The position numbers were made by a program, and so were the translations under genes. Source: Thermococcus chitonophagus (GTDB taxonomy: Archaea > Methanobacteriota_B > Thermococci > Thermococcales > Thermococcaceae). Taken from it: a stretch of 64,000 nucleotides of DNA. The notes under the pieces are model-generated. The model did no database searches and had not been told where the DNA came from. It saw only the letters and a list, made by a program, of their open reading frames with translations. Shown piece after piece: positions 63,767-64,000 of the stretch (position 1 is the first letter of the stretch; each line of letters starts with the position of its first letter). The stretch spans positions 1,778,978 to 1,842,977 of the forward strand of contig NZ_CP015193.1 of assembly GCF_002214605.1 (NCBI RefSeq), given 5' to 3'.

Positions 63767-64000
63767 TTACTCACCTTCAAAGCTGTCCTTTATAAAGTCC
63801 TGGGCCTCCTCGCTGAACTTGTCCATGGGAACTTCCTTTCCAAACTTATCGTAAACCTTCTTCTCGACGAAATTTATCTCGAGTACCTCATACTTCTCTT
63901 CACTCCACTCCTTCACATCCTCACCATGGTTTTTCATGTGCCTGGCAAGGCTGTCTATATCTACGTACTTTCCACAGTGCTTGCACTTGTAGAAGGGCCA
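63767..64000 (-). CDS. Partial CDS: C2H2 zinc-finger-like protein, C-terminal part
   Basis: The last 77 codons are in the window; the 5' end lies beyond base 64000. The peptide begins [25 protein letters not shown], a Cys-x2-Cys-x11-His-x3-His pattern typical of a classical zinc finger, then an acidic tail ending SFEGE. Stop TAA at 63769-63767, two bases before the ADH start. Function unknown. Confidence 0.65.
   Translation of the reverse strand, partial: WPFYKCKHCGKYVDIDSLARHMKNHGEDVKEWSEEKYEVLEINFVEKKVYDKFGKEVPMDKFSEEAQDFIKDSFEGE

Overview
The window is chromosomal DNA of a hyperthermophilic archaeon of the order Thermococcales, almost certainly a Pyrococcus. The evidence is reverse gyrase beside a TrmBL2-type chromatin protein, transcription factor E, aMBF1, archaeal S6e, wyosine-base and ac4C tRNA enzymes, indolepyruvate ferredoxin oxidoreductase, the archaeal FBP aldolase/phosphatase, class III signal peptides, and a CRISPR repeat of the Pyrococcus type. 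Genes are tightly packed and many overlap by 4 bp. The species is not assigned. Reverse gyrase has no intein here, unlike the P. horikoshii enzyme.

Layout: 1-4.1 kb holds a partial possible GINS gene, a GPN GTPase, a MinD-like ATPase, a drug/metabolite transporter, a membrane-anchored winged-helix regulator and S6e. 4.1-6.8 kb holds a GC-rich RNA candidate, a membrane protein, DUF2110, TFE and tRNA-Lys. 6.9-17 kb is a DNA-topology neighbourhood: DUF460, topoisomerase I, a methyltransferase, HEPN, reverse gyrase and TrmBL2. 17-23.8 kb on the minus strand carries a small wHTH, a UPF0148 protein, an arginase-like protein, Taw2, a THEP1 NTPase, a FecCD-type ABC transporter and TmcA. 23.8-30 kb has a HTH regulator, two tiny class III pilins, two large membrane glycosylation-type proteins, MazG and an AlkA-type glycosylase preceded by a box C/D sRNA. 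30-40 kb has aMBF1, a class III PLP enzyme (alanine/serine racemase-like) next to an alanine symporter, a five-gene MoxR operon, and an MFS/GDT1/aminotransferase operon. 40-46.3 kb has Cgi121, RHH-FtsZ, a ParA/RHH pair, a CPYC thioredoxin and a NikMNQO-type metal ECF transporter. 46.5-50.4 kb has ACD alpha and IorAB. 50.9-53.6 kb is a 30-repeat CRISPR array with its leader and no cas genes. 53.6-64 kb has an antiporter with a Tfx regulator, a second box C/D sRNA, tRNA-Arg, a ThyX gene carrying a large in-frame insert, MarC, FBP aldolase/phosphatase, a LigB-like protein, DUF763, a PF0610-like regulator, an RNase III-like protein, Fe-ADH and a partial C2H2-like protein.

The most unusual item is thyX (55677-57305). 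A 924-bp in-frame insert encodes a HTH plus a degenerate LAGLIDADG domain, is bounded by a 10-bp near-perfect direct repeat, and shows no recognisable intein splicing motifs. Other items of note are two unlisted-type small RNAs (box C/D) and one H/ACA-like GC-rich RNA, an apparent 1-base disruption at the start of the DUF460 gene, and a SegAB-like ParA/RHH pair next to ftsZ.
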